Assembly (NCBI GenBank): GCA_944386385.1 | Contig: CALXAV010000002.1 | Location: 1 to 64,000, forward strand | Origin: an uncultured Clostridia bacterium | GTDB lineage: Bacteria; Bacillota; Clostridia; TANB77; CAG-508 | Length of the DNA stretch: 64,000 bases | Direction of reading: 5' to 3' | Shown here: in pieces, positions 26,891 to 37,800 of the stretch | Layout of the letters: each line of letters begins with the position of its first letter | Numbering within the stretch: the stretch's first letter is position 1 | The notes under the pieces: model-generated | What the model was told of the DNA's origin: nothing | Seen by the model: the letters and a program-made list of their open reading frames with translations, nothing else | The model's database searches: none | Program-made: the position numbers and the translations under genes

Positions 26891-27514
26891 ATGAGTAAGA
26901 AAAAGAAAATAATTGTTGGTATTATTATTTTTATAATAATTATTGTTATTTTAGCAGTTTTGATATATAAGATTTTAAATAAGAAGGATGAAACGAGTAT
27001 TGATGCAGTTGCTAATATTAGTAGTAATATATTAGAAGAGAGTATGAAAGAATTACAAAATACTACAAATAGTATTGAAAATACAGTTGAAGAAAATAAA
27101 GTTGCTACACAAGTAATTCAAGAAGAAAACAACGAAACTAACACAGCAACAGATGATTCTTCAGCAATTAGTACAAGTAATCAATCCAATTCACAGACTA
27201 AAACAAAAAATTCTGATAAAACTACAACAACTAAAAAATCACAAGCATCTAATACTTCCAAAAAAGAGCAAACACAAACACCAACTCAAACACAAAAACC
27301 AAGTAGCGAACCAACAAAACAAGAAACAGCTTATTGGTGCATTGATGGGGGAACGCATCATGTAGCTGGAGATGGTGCTAATGAACATGGATATTATTCG
27401 AGTTGGGATAGTGCTTATCAAGCTTTTGAAGATTATACAAAAGATTGGACATCTTGTCAGTATAAAATAAATCAATGTGCTTGTGGAAAATATTATTTCT
27501 GGGCTATAAAATAA
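26891..27514 (+). CDS. Membrane-anchored protein with Ser/Thr-rich stalk and Cys/His-rich C-terminal domain
   Basis: A 207-residue protein. A basic N-terminus and strong membrane helix (about 6-28) are followed by a long Ser/Thr/Asn/Gln-rich stalk (about 50-148) and a compact C-terminal domain of about 55 residues with CIDGGTHHVAGDG, four Cys and three His in total (…SCQYKINQCACGKYYFW). The domain is probably outside the cell and could be disulfide- or metal-stabilised. It lies just before the element's adhesin, so a surface role in mating contact is plausible. Domain not recognised. Confidence 0.6.
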   Translation: MSKKKKIIVGIIIFIIIIVILAVLIYKILNKKDETSIDAVANISSNILEESMKELQNTTNSIENTVEENKVATQVIQEENNETNTATDDSSAISTSNQSNSQTKTKNSDKTTTTKKSQASNTSKKEQTQTPTQTQKPSSEPTKQETAYWCIDGGTHHVAGDGANEHGYYSSWDSAYQAFEDYTKDWTSCQYKINQCACGKYYFWAIK

Positions 27515-27547
27515 AAATTTAAAAATGATTTATATTAAATATTAAGT

Positions 27548-27577
27548 AGGGAAGATTTAATATCTTCTCTTTTTTAG
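27548..27577 (+). terminator. Terminator before the adhesin gene
   Basis: GGGAAGAT / ATCTTCTC stem with TTAAT loop and TTTTTT tail. Confidence 0.75.
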
Positions 27578-27604
27578 TTTATAAAATCAAGAAAGGATGA
27601 AAAT

Positions 27605-30600
27605 ATGAAAGTTAAAATAAAGAAAATGATGGTAGTGCTATTACTAGCACTTATTTTGTGTAGTGCAATTCCAATTAATACTTTTGCAGCTTTTATAACA
27701 GATATTAATGGAAATGCAAGATTTGGAATAATACAAAATAGTTTAAATAGTTATGGTCATGAATTACACTATGCTCAATATGATGGAGTAACTTATTTAG
27801 TATTTTGTTGTCAATATGGTTCAAATTCTCCATCAGGACAAGAATATGTTTATAATAGTGATTTTATTGCTCAATATAAAGAACAAAGAGCAGAATATGA
27901 AAAAATTGCTGAGTATATATATTTTGGTTATACAATGAAACATGGAATGGGACTTCCAACAACAGCAGAAGCAATAAGAGATGCCTGTGCAACTCAACAA
28001 TTTGTTTGGGAATATATAAATAACAATATAACTTCTCAATATGGAGCTCCTAGCAGAAATTCTTGGAACTCAAATTATATGTCATCAAGTATATATAATA
28101 ATTGGCTAAGTCAAACAGAAGCATATTATAATCAATATCATACTAATGTATCTTTCAACAACTCAAACAATAAAGTTGATATTGGAGATGAAGTAGTTTA
28201 TACAGATACTAATGGAGCTTTACAATATTATGATAGCTTTGAACAAAATATTAATGGAATAACTTTTACACATACAAAGGGAAGCAATGATTTAAAAGTA
28301 TCAGTAGCAAGTGATTGTGAATCAAAAGCAACATTTGTTTCAAAAAACTATGGATTATATCAATTGTTACCAAATGGAGAAAAGTATAATAGTTCAAGTA
28401 TGTCAAACTATGTATATTTTAGTTTTACATCAGGTAAAGTACAAAATGTCATCTTTTCAAACTATGTAGATCCTTCTATGTTTAATATTTCAGTAGAGGT
28501 ACAGAGTGGAAAGATTACTATTGTAAAACAAGATAGTGAAACAGGAAAAATTGCACAAGGAGATGCAATTTTAGAAGGTGCTGTTTATGAAGTGTATGCA
28601 GCAGAAGATATTTATAATACAAGTGGAACTAAAAAATATTATGCTAATGGTGATTTAGTTGCAACAAGAACAACAAAAGCAGATGGAACAACAGAAGTTG
28701 TAGATAAACTACCATTAGGAAAGTATTTAATAAAAGAAACTTCTAGCTCAGAAGGTTATTTATTAGATTCCAAAGAATATTTAGTAAATTTAAAAGATAA
28801 AGATCCTAGTGCTAATATAGTAACAAAAAGCGTTACAAGTAATGAAGTTGTAAAGAAAATGCAAATTCATATCTTTAAATCTGGAATAGATAAACAGAGT
28901 GGTGTAGTTCAAGGTTTAGAAGGAGCTGAATTTACTATTAAATTAGAAAGTGAGGTTCAAGAGGCTTATAGTAAAGGATACACTTATGTAGAAGTTTGGA
29001 ATGGCGTTGACGAGAATGGCAATAAAATAACTGTTGATAAAAATAGAGTAGCAGAAGCACAAAAAATAGCACCAAGTTATGCTGTTATGACAACAGATAG
29101 TGAAGGTAATGCTTACAGTGAAGAGAAATTACCTTATGGAAAATATATTGGTAAAGAAACAGTTACACCAAAAGATTTTGAAAGTGCAGGAGATTTTACT
29201 TTTTCAATAACTAAAGATGATAGCGAAGTACAAGAAATTGCTCAAAAAGTAAAAGACATTATAATTAATAATGAACAATTAGAAGCATATATAAAATTAG
29301 TTAAGAAAGATAAAGACACGGGAAAAACTGTAACATTAAATAATGCTACTTTCCAAATAAAAGCAGCAGAAGATGTATATGATAGAGGTAATGGAAAATT
29401 ACTTTATAAAGCAGGAGATGTAATTACTCAAAAAATAGGAAATACAACTTATGATAGTTTTACAACAAATGCAAATAATATTGTAGTTGCAGACAATAGT
29501 TATAGTAACGAAAATGACGACAAAGGAACAGTAACAACTCCACTAAAACTTAAAGTAGGAAGTTATGAAATAACAGAAATAAAAGTTCCAGAAGGATTTT
29601 TAGAGTTAGAAAGTCCTGTTAAATTTGAAGTAGAAGGAATAAGAGATTATGACAAAGATCAAGGAGGAGATTTTGTAAAAACTGTTGAGATAGAAAATGA
29701 CCAACCTACTGGAACAGTTATAGTTGATAAAACTGTTGCAATAAGAGAAAATGTTGATACTTCTTTAGTAGATATTTCTGATTTAAGTGGTATTGAATTT
29801 AGATTAACAGCTAAAGAAGATGTTATTAGTCCAATTGATGGAAGTGTATTATATAAAGCAGGTCAAAAAGTTGGAGTTTATAATCTTTCAAAAGAAGGTA
29901 ACTTAGAAATAAATGAACTTCCTATGGGAAATTATGAATTACAAGAAACAAAAACTTTAAAAGGACTTGTTTTAAATGATAAAAAATATGAAGTTAAATT
30001 TACTCAAAAAGACACAGTAACTAAAATATATGAAGAAAAGTTAGATATTAAAAACGATACAACGCTTGTAGAATTTTCAAAAACTGATATTACAGGAGAA
30101 GGCGAACTAGAAGGTGCAGAATTAACTGTAACAGATAAAAACAATAATATAGTTGATAAGTGGGTATCAACAAACGAAACTCATAAAATAGAAGGATTAA
30201 ATGCAGGAGAAACTTATACTCTAAAAGAAGAATTTGCACCAAATGGTTATGTTCAAGCAACTGAAATTCAATTTACAGTTGAAAATACAAATGAAATTCA
30301 AAAAGTGGAAATGATAGACAAAATTGTAAATGTTTTAAAAACAGATGTTGATGGAAATCCAATAGAAGGAGTTTCATTAGTAATAACTAATACTAGAACA
30401 AAAAATATTGTTGATAAGTGGACTACAACAAATGAACCTCATAATGTATCAGGTTTAATTGAAGGAGAAACTTATGTGCTACATGAAGAACAAGTAGTTG
30501 GAGATTTTGTAAAAGCAAAAGATATTGAATTTACAGTTAGTAAAGATAAAGAAACTCAAACTATAAAGATGGTAGATAAAACATTAGAAGTAACAAAAAC

Positions 30601-31294
30601 AGATTTAGTAACAGGGGAAGAATTGGAAGGAGCAGAATTACAGGTTACTGATAAAGACGGAAATATTATAGATAAGTGGACTTCTGGAAAAGAACCTCAT
30701 AAAGTTACAGGGCTAACAGAAGGAGAAACCTATGTATTAACAGAAATTACTTGTCCTTATGGATATGAACAAGCCGAAAGCATAGAATTTACAGTATCAG
30801 AAGATAAAGAAACTCAAAAAATAGAAATGAAAGATATGCCAATACTTCAAGATGTGAAATTAATTAAAAAGGATAGTAATACAAATGAAGTAATTAAAGA
30901 GAAATTCACATTTGGATTATATAAAGATGAAGGATGTAATGAATTAATAAAAACAGTTGATTCAAACAAAGAAGAAGGAACAGTAACTTTTGATGATTTA
31001 AGATATGGAACATACTTTATTAAAGAATTAGAAAGTCCAAAAGGTTATGTGCTATCCAATAAAGTTTTGAAACTTGAAATAAATGATCAAGGAGTATTCT
31101 TAGATGGACAAAAAATTGAAGGAGAAAATGATTTATATACTTTTGATTTTTATAATACACCAGTGGATACACCTAAGACAGGGGACAATAGTAATTTTGC
31201 ATTATGGGCTAGTATATTAGGTTTATCAGCTATAACAATAGCAGGTATAGGAATACGAGAAATTAAAAAAAGAAAAACTGTAAATAGAAAATAA
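27605..31294 (+). CDS. Sortase-anchored thioester-domain adhesin with CnaB/SpaA repeats
   Basis: A 1229-residue surface adhesin on the conjugative element. A signal peptide occupies about 1-28. A thioester domain (about 40-225) has Cys in YLVFCCQYG near 67-68 and Gln in ATQQFVWEYI near 127, the pair that forms the reactive thioester. Seven or eight SpaA/CnaB-type domains follow. Three in the second half (about 820-1075) are near-identical tandem repeats with DKW...EPHKV.GL.EGETYVL. The C-terminus is TPKTGD, a membrane helix and a basic tail. Thioester adhesins bind host or neighbouring surfaces covalently; here it may stabilise mating pairs. The SrtB at 53932 is a candidate anchor enzyme, though the signal is LPXTG-like. 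Confidence 0.88.
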   Translation: MKVKIKKMMVVLLLALILCSAIPINTFAAFITDINGNARFGIIQNSLNSYGHELHYAQYDGVTYLVFCCQYGSNSPSGQEYVYNSDFIAQYKEQRAEYEKIAEYIYFGYTMKHGMGLPTTAEAIRDACATQQFVWEYINNNITSQYGAPSRNSWNSNYMSSSIYNNWLSQTEAYYNQYHTNVSFNNSNNKVDIGDEVVYTDTNGALQYYDSFEQNINGITFTHTKGSNDLKVSVASDCESKATFVSKNYGLYQLLPNGEKYNSSSMSNYVYFSFTSGKVQNVIFSNYVDPSMFNISVEVQSGKITIVKQDSETGKIAQGDAILEGAVYEVYAAEDIYNTSGTKKYYANGDLVATRTTKADGTTEVVDKLPLGKYLIKETSSSEGYLLDSKEYLVNLKDKDPSANIVTKSVTSNEVVKKMQIHIFKSGIDKQSGVVQGLEGAEFTIKLESEVQEAYSKGYTYVEVWNGVDENGNKITVDKNRVAEAQKIAPSYAVMTTDSEGNAYSEEKLPYGKYIGKETVTPKDFESAGDFTFSITKDDSEVQEIAQKVKDIIINNEQLEAYIKLVKKDKDTGKTVTLNNATFQIKAAEDVYDRGNGKLLYKAGDVITQKIGNTTYDSFTTNANNIVVADNSYSNENDDKGTVTTPLKLKVGSYEITEIKVPEGFLELESPVKFEVEGIRDYDKDQGGDFVKTVEIENDQPTGTVIVDKTVAIRENVDTSLVDISDLSGIEFRLTAKEDVISPIDGSVLYKAGQKVGVYNLSKEGNLEINELPMGNYELQETKTLKGLVLNDKKYEVKFTQKDTVTKIYEEKLDIKNDTTLVEFSKTDITGEGELEGAELTVTDKNNNIVDKWVSTNETHKIEGLNAGETYTLKEEFAPNGYVQATEIQFTVENTNEIQKVEMIDKIVNVLKTDVDGNPIEGVSLVITNTRTKNIVDKWTTTNEPHNVSGLIEGETYVLHEEQVVGDFVKAKDIEFTVSKDKETQTIKMVDKTLEVTKTDLVTGEELEGAELQVTDKDGNIIDKWTSGKEPHKVTGLTEGETYVLTEITCPYGYEQAESIEFTVSEDKETQKIEMKDMPILQDVKLIKKDSNTNEVIKEKFTFGLYKDEGCNELIKTVDSNKEEGTVTFDDLRYGTYFIKELESPKGYVLSNKVLKLEINDQGVFLDGQKIEGENDLYTFDFYNTPVDTPKTGDNSNFALWASILGLSAITIAGIGIREIKKRKTVNRK

Positions 31295-31308
31295 AATAAA
31301 GGAATAAT

Positions 31309-31328
31309 GGGTGGCTTAATCGCCACCT
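31309..31328 (+). terminator. Hairpin after the adhesin gene
   Basis: GGTGGC, TTAATC, GCCACC: a 6-bp GC-rich stem without a good T-run. May be an attenuator or mRNA-end stabiliser. Confidence 0.45.
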
Positions 31329-31351
31329 TAAATTAATTTAGGAGGAAAATC

Positions 31352-31558
31352 ATGGCTCAATATACTTTAACTCAAAGTGTAAAAACATTAGAAAAATTAT
31401 TTGAAAATAATATAGATACAGAACAAAAAATAAAAACTCTAAAATGGGAAAATTTAAAACAGTTTAGTCCTATTGAAAAAAGTTTCATTATGGACTTAAA
31501 AGAAGCAGTAGCTAAAAGAAAAATAATAGAATTTTTAGCAGGAAAGGAAGAAAATTAA
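31352..31558 (+). CDS. Hypothetical element protein
   Basis: A 68-residue mostly helical protein (MAQYTLTQSVKTLEKLFENN) from ATG 31352 with TAGGAGGAAAATC upstream. Its stop overlaps the next ATG by one base (TAATG). No family recognised; it starts the run that leads to the methylase-helicase. Confidence 0.6.
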   Translation: MAQYTLTQSVKTLEKLFENNIDTEQKIKTLKWENLKQFSPIEKSFIMDLKEAVAKRKIIEFLAGKEEN

Positions 31559-31869
31559 TGATAGAACATTATAAAAAACCGTCGGTAAAGTTTGTTGTAA
31601 ATAGAGGAAATTTTAATAAACTGATGAGTGTACTGAGTTTTCAAGAAGAAAATATTATAACAGAAGAATGGAAAGAAAAAGTAAAAAATATGAAGGACAC
31701 TCTTTTAAGATATTCAATACCTCAGAAAGATGAAAATGGAGAAATAGCTATAATAGATATTGCCCTTTTTAATAATGAAGCCTCAGAACTAATTATATTA
31801 TTAATTTCTGCATTTGATGTACTATTAAAGGAAGAAGAAGATTATACAAATAAAATTAAAAGACAATAA
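31558..31869 (+). CDS. Hypothetical element protein
   Basis: A 103-residue protein translationally coupled to the gene before it. Sequence such as PSVKFVVNRGNFNKLMSVLSF and DIALFNNEASELIILLISAFDVLLKEEEDY suggests a small alpha/beta fold. No family recognised. The methylase-helicase gene starts 17 bp downstream. Confidence 0.6.
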   Translation: MIEHYKKPSVKFVVNRGNFNKLMSVLSFQEENIITEEWKEKVKNMKDTLLRYSIPQKDENGEIAIIDIALFNNEASELIILLISAFDVLLKEEEDYTNKIKRQ

Positions 31870-31886
31870 TATAGAGGTGGTTTAAT

Positions 31887-34800
31887 TTGGGAAGAATAAA
31901 AGAAACACGAAAACTCTATAATGAAGTAATAAATGAGATTTCAGAAAGTGCAGAAAATTGGTTAGACTTTTTAAATAGTAGTTCATGGAATTTTAAATAT
32001 GATTTTGATGATCAAATTCTTATATTTGCTCAAAGACCAGATGCAAGAGCTTGTGCTTCTATGGAAGAATGGAATAAAAAACTTAGGAGATGGGTAAATG
32101 CTGGAACAAAACCAATATATGTTTTTGATAAAAATCCTTATAGTGAATATCCATTTAGATTAGTATTTGACCTATCTGATACACACAATTATAATAATAC
32201 GGAATACAAATTATGGTATATAAAAAAAGAATATGAAAAAGATATAATTGAAAGTCTTGAAGCAAACTTTGGAGAGATAGATGAGAAGAAATCTCTTGCA
32301 CAAGCAATAAGACTTACAAGTTATAATATGGTGTTAGATAATATAGAAGATTATTTAACGGCAATAGAAAATCATAAATTGAATTCAAAACTTGAAAATA
32401 TGTCAAATGAAGAAATAAGAAGCATATTTATTACAACAGCTTGGGCAAGTGTAAGTTATATGATGATGACAAGATCTGGTATAAATGCAAAAGAACAAAT
32501 AAGCATAGAAGATTTTGAGTTTATAAAATATTTTAATACGCAAGAAGTTTTAACGGTATTTGGTTCAAGTGTAAGTGATATTGCAGAAATGGGACTTAGA
32601 CAGATTGCAAGAACAGTAACAAGTTTGCAAAAAATAGAAAATTTAAAAAATCGTACATTTGAAAAAAATGAAAAAAATAATTATTCTAAGGATAATGAAA
32701 AAATCAAAGGAGGAATTGAAAATGGTAGAGAAAATAGAGTACACGAAACAAGGCGATTATTATATGCCGAATCTAACAATGAAGAAAGAGAAGATACCAG
32801 CAGGGAAATACGCTCTAATGAGATACAATTATCTAAGGACAAACAAGAATTACGAATTGACGATTTTAATAATGAACAACAAATTGACAGAACACTTGAC
32901 AGAAATACAAGAGCAGGCATCAAAGAGAGTGAAAACGATAATAGAACAAATGAAGAAACGAAATGGAATAACAGAAGAATTGAAAGCAAAAGATCAGATG
33001 AAGTGGGTAGGAATGATGAACAATTACAGAATGACAGCAGAGGAAATAGTAGCGAACGAAATAATTTACACTTAGAAGAAAAATCTCAAAGAAGAATATT
33101 AACTCAAGAAGAAATGAAATTAGATAAAGACTTTTTACAAGATGAATATATTAGTATGCTTTTAAGTAATGTTGAAAATCTTAAAGTAACAAGGAATGAA
33201 ATTAAAGAATTTTATAGAACGCATTTAAGTTTAGATGAAAGAACAGAATATATAAAGCAAGCCTTTAGTGATGCTTACACTGAAATAGAAATTGATAATG
33301 TAAGGCTAGGATATAAAACTTATGAAAATGTACTGCATCTGTGGAAAGGCAATTATCTTAATAGAACAGCAGAAGTATATTATAACTGGAATATAGTAGC
33401 AGAATATATAGAAGGACTTATAATGGTAAATGAGTTTAATGACTTGTATAAGCATGTCCCAAGTTATGATGAACAGATGCAAATTTTACAAGTAGAAGCA
33501 AATAATGCTCCTACTTTTTCTTTTACCCAAGAAATAATTGATTATGCTTTGCAACTGGGTAGTAATATGGAAGAAAGTAAAATGCGTATATATAGTCAGT
33601 TTGAACAAGATCTTTCAAGAGATGAAAATATTAAATTTTTAAAACAAGAATATGGTTGGGGAGCTAGTAGCAGTATTCACATAGGAACAAGAATTGGAAT
33701 TAGTTATGATGGTAAAGGCATTAAATTATATAGAGGGTATGATGAAAATGCACCACAAATTCTAATGTCTTGGAATAAAGTAGAAAAAAGAATAAGTGAA
33801 TTAATTAAATTAGATAGATACCTAAATCCACTTGAAAAAGAAGAATACTCTAATTGGTTAAAAAAAGAAGAAACAGAAAAACAATTACAAGAAAGTAAAA
33901 TGCAATTAGTAGAGGAAAATAAAGATAAGTCTTTTGAAGAAAGACTATTAAGTTTCTATAAAGAATACGATATCTTTAATGCTGAATATTCAGATAATGA
34001 AGAACAAGATTTAAAACAAATACAAGACCAACTAAAAGACATTCAATATATAGAAGATACTATTAATTATTTAAAAGAAGTAAAAAAGTCAGAAGATACA
34101 AATACAGAATTAGTAGAACAAATTGATTATTTTACCGAAGAACTTACTAAAATTAATGAAGAAAATAAGGAACAAAATATAGCAGAAAGAATAAATGAAT
34201 TTATACAAGATTACTACCTTTATGATTATATAGATAATAGTAGTTTTTATCGTTCAAGAGATGATAATATAGCTGTAGTAAAAGCAGATATAAATGATTC
34301 TTTGAATGTAAAAGATTATATCAATGCTTTAAAAAAGATTATTGAAAATGGAAAATTAGATAATGAAAAGTTATCAGAAGCAAAAAATTTAGTTTCAATA
34401 TTAGAACAAAGATTACCTCGATATGAATATCATTTAGGAGATACAGTTTATATTGGGGCAGATGAATATGAGATAGCAGGAATAAAAGATAATATTGTAA
34501 CTTTATATGATCCAAAATTTCCATTATTTAATAAACAAATGGAATATGAAGAATTTGATAAAAAAGTTCAAGAAAATTATTCAAATGACCGTTTAAAAGT
34601 CGAGAATAGAAAAGATGATGAAAAAGATGTTAAATTATTAAATACAGAAACAAAAGAAAAACTAAGTGAAACTAACGAGCAATTATCAGCTCAAAAAAAA
34701 GATAATGAGAATAAATTAATCCAAAATGTTAATGAAAGTAGTAAAAATGAGGGTATAAAACCTAACTTCACGAAAAAGAAAAGCAAAATTCAAGATTATA

Positions 34801-37800
34801 TATTATACCCAGATACACCTATTGAAAAAAGAAGTAATTATAAGATATTAGATAATAGTTTAGGAATTGGAACAGATAGAGAAAAATATGTTAGAAATAT
34901 AGAAGCAATTAAAGTATTAAAAAAGTGTGAAAAAGAAGGAAGATATGCAACTTCAGAAGAACAGGAAGTATTATCTAAATATGTTGGATGGGGTGGATTA
35001 GAACAAGTATTTGATGAAAAGAATAATAGCTGGTCAAATGAATATTCAGAACTCAAAGAATTATTAACTGATGAGGAATATAAACAAGCAAGAGCATCAA
35101 CACTAACTTCTTTTTATACTCCACCTATTGTAATTAGAACAATTTATGAAATATTAGAAAATATGGGATTAAAAGAAGCTAATATTTTAGAACCGAGTTG
35201 TGGAGTTGGAAACTTTTTAGGGATGTTACCTGATGACTTAGCAAACTGTAAAATGTATGGAGTTGAACTGGATATAATTTCTGGAAAGATAGCTCAGCAA
35301 TTATACCAAAAGTCAACAATAGCAGTAACAGGATATGAAAAAGTAAATTTGCCAGATTCTTTTTTTGATGTAGCCGTCGGAAATGTGCCATTTGGAAATT
35401 TTAAGATAAATGATAAAAAATATGATAAAAATAATTTCTTAATTCATGATTACTTTTTTGCTAAAACTTTAGACAAGGTTAGACCAGGAGGAGTAATTGC
35501 TTTTATTACCTCAAAAGGAACAATGGATAAAAAAAGTCCAGATGTAAGAAAATATATAGCACAAAGAGCAGAATTATTAGGTGCTATTAGATTACCAGAT
35601 AATACTTTTACTAAAAACGCAGGAACGAAGGTTACTTCTGACATTTTATTTTTACAAAAAAGAGAAAATATGACAGATATTATGCCTGATTGGGTTTACT
35701 TAGATACTAATAAAGATGGAATAGAAGTGAATAAGTATTTTGTTGATAATCCAGATATGATACTTGGTGAAATGCAAATGGAAACAACACAATTTGGAGA
35801 AAAGTCAACTTGTAAAGCCTATGAAGGTATAGAATTAGAAATGCTATTAAATGAGGCAAAAGAAAAAATAGTTGGAGAAATAACCGAATATGAAGTTGGA
35901 GATATTGAAGAAAGAGAAGAAAATATACTCCCAGCAGATCCTAATGTTAAGAATTTTTCATATTGCATCATAGATGGAAAAATCTATTTTAGAGAAAATA
36001 GTATAATGGTGGAACAAGAATTACCAGTTACTACGATAAATAGAATTAAAGGAATGATTGAACTTCGTAATTGTGTTAATGATTTAATTAATCTTCAAAC
36101 TGAAGAATATCCAGATGAAAATATAAAAAATGCTCAAATAAAATTAAATAGAATATATGATGATTTTGTAAAAAAATATGGAATTATAAATAGTAGAGGT
36201 AATAGATTAGCTTTTGAAGCAGATAGTAGTTATTATCTTTTATGTTCATTAGAAGTTCTTGATGAAGATGGAAAGTTTCTTAGAAAAGCAGATATGTTTA
36301 ATAAAAGAACTATAAAGGCTTACAAAGAAATTACAAGTGTTGATACTGCGAATGAAGCATTAATTGTATCACTTTCAGAAAAAGCTAAAGTTGATTTAGA
36401 ATATATGGAGAAATTAACCAATAAAACACAAGAAGAAATTGCAAAAGAACTTGAGGGGATTATTTTTAAAGTACCAATGGAAGGTAATAAATATGTTACA
36501 GCAGATGAGTATTTGTCTGGAAATGTGAGAGAAAAGCTAAAATTAGCAGAGGCATTAGTTGAAACACAACCAGAATTTAAGGTTAATGTAGAAGCCTTGA
36601 AAAAAATAATTCCTAAAGATATTCCAGCAAGTGAAATAGGAATAAAATTAGGAGCAACTTGGATACCAACGGAAGTAATAGAAGATTTTATGTATGAATT
36701 ATTAGATACTTCTTATTATGATAAAGAAAAAATAAAAGTTAATTTTAATAGTTATAATTCGGAGTGGTATATAACGAATAAAAAGTATGATTATACAAAT
36801 GTAAAAGCTAATAAAACTTATGGTACAAATAGAATAAATGCCTATGAAATTATAGAAAAAACTTTAAATTTAAAAGAAGTAAAAATATATGATACGGAAA
36901 TTGATACAAATGGAAATCAAATACGAGTATTTAATGCAAAAAGTACAGCTGTTGCCCAAGCTAAACAAGAACAAATAAAACAAGAATTTGAAAATTGGGT
37001 TTTTAAAGATCAAGATAGAAGGGAAAAATTAGTAAGATTATATAATGATAAATTTAATAGTATAAGACCTCGTGAATATTCTGGAAGTCATTTGATATTT
37101 CCAGGTATGAACCCAGAAATTCAATTGCGAAAACATCAAAAAAATGCTATTGCTCATATTCTGTATGGAAGAAATGTGTTACTTGCACATGAAGTAGGTG
37201 CAGGAAAGACATTTGAAATGGTAGCTGCTGCTATGGAAAGTAAAAGACTTGGACTTTGTAACAAGTCTATTTTTGTTGTACCAAATCACATCATAGAGCA
37301 ATTTGCATCAGAATTTTTACAATTATATCCGAGTGCTAATATTTTAGTTGCCACTAAAAAAGATTTTGCAACTGCTAATAGAAAAAAGTTTTGCAGTAGA
37401 ATAGCTACGGGAGATTTTGATGCTGTTATAATAGGACATTCACAGTTTGAGAAGATACCAATGTCAATAGAAAGACAACAACAACTTTTAGAAAAACAAA
37501 TTTCAGATATTATAGATTCAATAGATGAAGCAAAGAGAAACAAAGCTGAGAATTTTACAATAAAACAAATGGAAAAGACAAGAAGAAATCTTTTAAATAA
37601 ACTTGAAAAATTAAACAATCAAGAAAGAAAAGACAATGTAATTAATTTTGAGCAATTAGGAATAGATAAAATGTTTGTAGATGAAGCTCATAACTACAAA
37701 AATCTATTTTTATATACAAAAATGCACAATGTAGGAGGTATTGGACAGACAGATGCTCAAAAAAGTAGTGATTTATTTATGAAATGCCAGTATTTAGATG

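Noticed and set aside
32659..33075. 138-codon overlapping frame inside the methylase-helicase gene
   Set aside because: It lies fully within the low-complexity linker of the large gene in another frame. An AAAGGAGG-like stretch precedes an internal ATG (32722), and a product starting MVEKIEYTKQGDYYMPNLTM is conceivable, but I cannot separate it from chance without homologues.
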